Shown here: positions 60,775 through 64,000 of the stretch, in pieces | How the letters are laid out: the number at the start of each line of letters is the position of its first letter | Numbering within the stretch: the stretch's first letter is position 1 | NCBI GenBank assembly: GCA_031423635.1 | Contig: JANPFX010000011.1 | Span: 3,669-67,668, forward strand | Origin: JANLQX01 sp031423635 | GTDB lineage: Bacteria; Actinomycetota; Acidimicrobiia; Acidimicrobiales; JANYDT01 | DNA: 64,000 bases | Reading direction: 5' to 3' | Notes under the pieces: model-generated | Told to the model about the DNA's origin: nothing | Database searches by the model: none | The model's input: only the letters and a program-made list of their open reading frames with translations | Made by a program: the position numbers and the translations under genes

Positions 60775-61113
60775 TCAGACGCGTCGGTCGCGGAGTTTCT
60801 TCGGAACCTTCGCGCTGTTGGTCACGAGGGTGGTGACGGCAGCACGAACCTTCGCCGAACGCATGCGTTCGAACCACACCGTCTCACCGGGAAGGCGAAC
60901 GCCCACAACGGGACCGTCGCAGACATCGACACACTTCACCTTCTTCACCGTGGTGAATTCCTCGAGGGAGTCACGGAGTTCGTTGAAGCCTTTGGCCTTG
61001 CGGCACGACTTCCCGGCACACAGCAACACACAGGGGGTGTTCGACGAGGTGGTGGCGATGGCCGTGATCTCGCTCGGGAGAAGGCTCGGATCGGTACGCC
61101 GGGAGATGTCCAC
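60775..61113 (-). CDS. Thioredoxin-like (2Fe-2S) ferredoxin-domain protein
   Basis: 112 aa, GTG start with AGGGG before it. Four Cys in the thioredoxin-like 2Fe-2S pattern: CVLLCAGKSCRK (Cys at about 28, 32, 37) and KCVDVCDGPVVGV (about 61, 65). This fold is used by NuoE-like and stand-alone electron carriers. The gene has an iron-box-like site 50-70 bp upstream and lies between efeB and the cobalamin transporter, so iron-responsive expression is likely. Confidence 0.8.
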   Translation of the reverse strand: MDISRRTDPSLLPSEITAIATTSSNTPCVLLCAGKSCRKAKGFNELRDSLEEFTTVKKVKCVDVCDGPVVGVRLPGETVWFERMRSAKVRAAVTTLVTNSAKVPKKLRDRRV

Positions 61114-61164
61114 GAGGCCCCTTCTGTGTCGGTCGTCGGAGTTCGGGGAGCTTCTTCTACGAAC

Positions 61165-61185
61165 TTAGGTCAGCCAAATACTAAG
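61165..61185 (-). promoter_or_regulatory. DtxR/IdeR-type iron box
   Basis: On the minus strand TTTGGCTGACCTAA matches the right part of the IdeR/DtxR consensus TTAGGCTAACCTAA at 12 of 14 bases, with a TTAG arm to its left. It lies about 55 bp upstream of the 2Fe-2S gene start at 61113. The consensus is known from mycobacteria/corynebacteria; use here is inferred. Confidence 0.55.
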
Positions 61186-61224
61186 ACGTTTTGCGCTCCC
61201 GTCGCAACCCCTCCGCGGCCGATG

Positions 61225-62061
61225 TCAGTCGTCCCCCGAGATGGCGATGTGGCGTTCGCCGTTGCTCTCGACCACGGCCGCGCCGAGCTCATCGGCGAGC
61301 GCCCGCCGGACCGCTAGGTCGTCGAGGGGCCCGACCGTCAGCGTGTGCTGACCGGCGACCCAGACCTGGTTCGCATGAGGAAGAACGAGGTCGAGGTCAT
61401 GCGACGCGAGGATCGCCGCGAACGTGCCGCCGGCCGTCAGCCGTCGGACCAGTGACATCATGCGGGCCTTGCCCTTCGGGTCGAGGAACGCCGTCGGCTC
61501 GTCTAGCACCAGGACCTCCGGCTCCTGGGCGAGCGCACGGGCAATGGCAACTCGTTGGCGTTCGCCATCGGAGAGCTCCGCGCACCGGCGGCCGATCAGA
61601 TGGTCGATCCCGGCGGACGCGATCGCCGCGGTGATGATCTCGTCATCGTGTTCGCTGTGCTCGATCCGCCAGCCATGGTGGGGGTGGCGGCCGAGTGCCA
61701 CCACCTCCTCCACCCGAAGACCGGGAGGCTCGAGCCGGTCGGAAAGCACGACGGCGATGCGCTGGGCGCGATCCCGGCGAGGCATCGCATCGAGCGCACG
61801 CCCACCGATTCGAACCGTGCCGCCGAGCATCGGCTGCATCCCGGTGATCGAGCGGAGCAGCGTCGACTTCCCTGCGCCGTTGCTGCCCACCAGCGCGGCA
61901 ACCTCGCCGCGTCGGAGCACGAAGGACACGTGCGAGAGCGCAATGGTGGTGGTGCGGCGCAGGCGGTACCCGACGCTCACATCGTCGGCCTCGAGCAGGA
62001 CTTCTGCGTCGGTGTCGACGGCCTTCGAACGCTCGCTTCTGGTCGGCGCGATCACCCCCAT
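61225..62061 (-). CDS. Cobalamin/iron-chelate ABC transporter ATPase
   Basis: 278 aa. Walker A GSNGAGKSTLL near 60-70, Walker B VLVLDEPTAFLD near 183, signature LSDGERQRVAIARAL near 160, and the switch LASHDLDL. FecE/BtuD-type ATPase of a class II (FecCD) importer. It lies 1 bp after the permease stop. Substrate inferred from the neighbouring solute-binding protein. Confidence 0.88.
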   Translation of the reverse strand: MGVIAPTRSERSKAVDTDAEVLLEADDVSVGYRLRRTTTIALSHVSFVLRRGEVAALVGSNGAGKSTLLRSITGMQPMLGGTVRIGGRALDAMPRRDRAQRIAVVLSDRLEPPGLRVEEVVALGRHPHHGWRIEHSEHDDEIITAAIASAGIDHLIGRRCAELSDGERQRVAIARALAQEPEVLVLDEPTAFLDPKGKARMMSLVRRLTAGGTFAAILASHDLDLVLPHANQVWVAGQHTLTVGPLDDLAVRRALADELGAAVVESNGERHIAISGDD

Positions 62062-62062
62062 G

Positions 62063-63181
62063 TCACTGACTCATTCGACGGTTGCGGAGGAGAACGACGA
62101 GAACGACCGGCGCCCCCAGGAGCGCCGTGATGGCATTGATGGGCAGCACGCGATCATCGCCCGGCCACTGGGCGACGATCTCGCAGAACAGTGCGAGCGA
62201 GGCGCCGAGCAGAGCAGTGGCAACGACGAGCACACGGTGGCGGCCGTGACGGACAATACCCCGTGCCAGATGCGGGACAGCGATGCCAAGAAACCCGATC
62301 GGGCCGCAGAAGGCAGTGGTTGCACCAGTGCACAGCGCTGCCGAGAGAATGACAAGCGCGCGTACGAGCTTCAGGTTCATACCCAACGACACTGCGTAGC
62401 GGTCGCCGAGGAGGAGGCCGTCGAGCTGTTTCGCCAACATCAGGGCAACGAAAAGGCCGATGCCGGTGGCGATCGTGAGCATGGTGACTTCACTCCAGCT
62501 CGTGCCCCGGAAGCTGCCGAGCGACCAGGTGACGAAACTGCGGGCGGCGTCAAGGGAGGAGAAGTAGACGAGCACGCTCACGAGCGCTCCGACGATTGTC
62601 GCCACCATCAATCCGGCCACGAGTACCGTCACCGGACTCTCCACCCGCTGCGCGATGGCGAGCACGAACAGGAGGACGACCGACGACCCGATGGCCGAGG
62701 CCAGAGTGACGTGAATGGCCGATGCTCCGCTGTACCGGCCGATCACGGCGATCGAACTCGACGAACCGAGGACGACGAACGCCACGCCGAGGCTGGCACC
62801 CGCGCTCACGCCGAGGATCGAGGAGTCGGCCAAGGGGTTGCGGAAGAGCGTCTGGAGCAGGAGACCGGAGACGGACAGTGCCGCTCCGGCGAGGATCGCC
62901 GTTGCCGTGCGCGGGAGCCGGACGCTCCACACGATGGTTCGCGCAGTGGCGTCACCACCTTCGGAGCTGAACAGCACCGACACCACGCGCGATGGCGAGA
63001 TCCACACAGACCCGAACGCGATCGATGCCACGACCAGCGAAACGAGCACGGCCGCCATCGCCGCCCACGCCCACCACACCAGGCTCCTCTGACGGATCAG
63101 CGCGGGCGAGAGCGCATCGGCGGCGACGCCTTCGGCCGCTCGACGCGTGCCCTGCGCTTCGATGCGAGCCGACGATGACAT
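62063..63181 (-). CDS. FecCD/BtuC-type ABC importer permease
   Basis: 372 aa with nine to ten TM segments: SFVTWSLGSFRGTSWSEV, GASLGVAFVVLGSS, ATTAFCGPIGFLGIAVPHLARGIVRHGRHR (near 280-310, the coupling-helix region PHLAR typical of FecCD/BtuC). Complete. It sits between the ATPase (1 bp) and the solute-binding protein (11 bp), giving the order F-C-D on the minus strand. Confidence 0.9.
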   Translation of the reverse strand: MSSSARIEAQGTRRAAEGVAADALSPALIRQRSLVWWAWAAMAAVLVSLVVASIAFGSVWISPSRVVSVLFSSEGGDATARTIVWSVRLPRTATAILAGAALSVSGLLLQTLFRNPLADSSILGVSAGASLGVAFVVLGSSSSIAVIGRYSGASAIHVTLASAIGSSVVLLFVLAIAQRVESPVTVLVAGLMVATIVGALVSVLVYFSSLDAARSFVTWSLGSFRGTSWSEVTMLTIATGIGLFVALMLAKQLDGLLLGDRYAVSLGMNLKLVRALVILSAALCTGATTAFCGPIGFLGIAVPHLARGIVRHGRHRVLVVATALLGASLALFCEIVAQWPGDDRVLPINAITALLGAPVVLVVLLRNRRMSQ

Positions 63182-63192
63182 GGCGTGGTGAT

Positions 63193-64000
63193 CTATCGTT
63201 CCGACGAAGCCGAGGCGAGACGTGCGACCGTGGCAGGAACCCGAGCGGCACCATTGGGGATCACCCGGTCAGGTTCGTGCTCTTCCCGCCGAGCCAGCAA
63301 CGAGAGCACTTCGGCCGCTTCGACCACCGCAGTCGTGCAACGCGACATGAGCCGGTTTGCGTCCACCGCGAAGAACCGTCCCTCGCGAACCGCCCGCAAC
63401 GCCGCCACCTCGGGCCGGGTGACGAGCGTGTTCGCTTCGAGGCTCGACTGGTGGAGGTTGTACCCGCATGGGCAGAACACGATCACGTCGGGGTCGGCAG
63501 CCGCGATCTCATCCCACGTGGCGCGCCGCGACGCTTCACCGGGACCTGAAAGCAGATGTGTGGCCCCGACGTGCTCGATCAGTTCGGGGACCCAGTGGCC
63601 GCCGAGGAACGGCGGATCGCTCCACTCGAGAGCGACCACGGTCGGACGGATACCGTCCGGCGACATCGCCCGATCGGCCGAGCGGGCGAGTCCGGCTTCG
63701 ATGTCGACGACGAGTGCGTCCCCGCGCTCGGGAGCACCCAGCGCGCCGGCGAGCGTGACGATGTCGTGCTTGAGACCATCGAGCGACGTTGCAGTGAGCA
63801 GGACGAGATCGGCGCCGACCGGGATGTCGCATGCGGCAGATTCGGCGTTGACGGCACACACGTCACAGACGTCCTGGCTGACGACGATCGTGGGGGCGAG
63901 CAAGTGCAGGAGCGGGCGATCGGTGATGTAGAGGCTGTCGCCCGCCTGCACCGATGAGCTCACCAGCCGGTCGATTTCGGCCGGGTCGATCGACGGTCCG
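63193..64000 (-). CDS. Cobalamin-type solute-binding protein (BtuF-like), truncated by window edge
   Basis: The C-terminal 269 codons; the frame runs past the right edge. The first visible in-frame start, GTG 63963, is inside the mature domain (preceded by GPSIDPAEIDRLV). VVSQDVCDVCAV near its start is the motif of the cobalamin-binding BtuF-like branch (consensus TQDLCEVCAV), not of siderophore proteins. VVALEWSDPPFLGGHWVPELIE, DPDVIVFCPCGY and GRFFAVDANRLMSR continue the periplasmic-binding fold III. With the permease and ATPase it forms an ABC importer for cobalamin or another corrinoid. Confidence 0.85.
   Translation of the reverse strand, partial: GPSIDPAEIDRLVSSSVQAGDSLYITDRPLLHLLAPTIVVSQDVCDVCAVNAESAACDIPVGADLVLLTATSLDGLKHDIVTLAGALGAPERGDALVVDIEAGLARSADRAMSPDGIRPTVVALEWSDPPFLGGHWVPELIEHVGATHLLSGPGEASRRATWDEIAAADPDVIVFCPCGYNLHQSSLEANTLVTRPEVAALRAVREGRFFAVDANRLMSRCTTAVVEAAEVLSLLARREEHEPDRVIPNGAARVPATVARLASASSER

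Overview
This window is chromosomal DNA from a high-GC actinomycete. A mycothione reductase, the gene order dapA - rnj - ftsK - rimO - pgsA - cinA - recA - miaB, a translational-type T-box in front of ileS, a Dtd/Tag/RecA housekeeping set and frequent GTG starts with TGATG or ATGA couplings all point to Actinomycetota. The overall protein character suggests Acidimicrobiia (Ilumatobacter-like); that placement is inference. There is no rRNA, tRNA, CRISPR array, integrase or transposase that I can support.

Layout. 0-5.6 kb: an operon-like run of a surface protein (SdrD-type B repeats, a poly-threonine stalk and an AFTG-type sorting signal) followed by an ABC ATPase and its permease. 5.6-11.6 kb, minus strand: pyruvate kinase, mycothione reductase, a small secreted protein framed by GGGTCGG palindromic repeats, adenosine deaminase and an M20 carbamoylase/allantoate hydrolase. 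11.6-15.5 kb: T-box, ileS and a DUF1330 protein. 15.5-18.4 kb: an OmpA/BON envelope protein and a membrane-anchored coiled-coil/HhH protein, framed by two inverted copies of a double-hairpin repeat. 18.4-26 kb: thymidine kinase, an orphan molybdenum-hydroxylase large subunit, D-Tyr-tRNA deacylase, a diguanylate cyclase, a PQQ-repeat lipoprotein and small enzymes. 26-50 kb: the conserved backbone (miaB, recA, cinA, pgsA, rimO, ftsK, rnj, dapA) with lineage-specific insertions: tyrosine phosphatase, CapA-like enzyme, 2-hydroxyacid dehydrogenase, DUF4230 protein, RpiR regulator, clavaminate-synthase-like oxygenase, SMP-30 lactonase, M15 peptidase and homoserine kinase. 50-57 kb: DNA glycosylase, MarR regulator, acyltransferase, F420/FMN-type oxidoreductase, MaoC-like protein, a second tyrosine phosphatase and PhoX phosphatase. 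57-64 kb: the efeUOB ferrous/ferric iron importer, a 2Fe-2S thioredoxin-like protein, and a cobalamin-type ABC transporter (btuD, btuC, btuF-like) that runs off the right edge.

The most unusual sequence is the dapA leader. A 56-bp unit holding a Shine-Dalgarno, an ATG and the first codons of dapA is tandemly repeated, so that dapA is preceded by short reading frames whose TGA stops overlap the next ATG (TGATG). Other regulatory signals are the ileS T-box with an ATC specifier in a very short stem I, a PafBC-type promoter in front of recA, two SOS-box-like direct repeats between recA and the CapA-like gene, iron-box-like palindromes at the efe and 2Fe-2S genes, and several families of intergenic palindromes.
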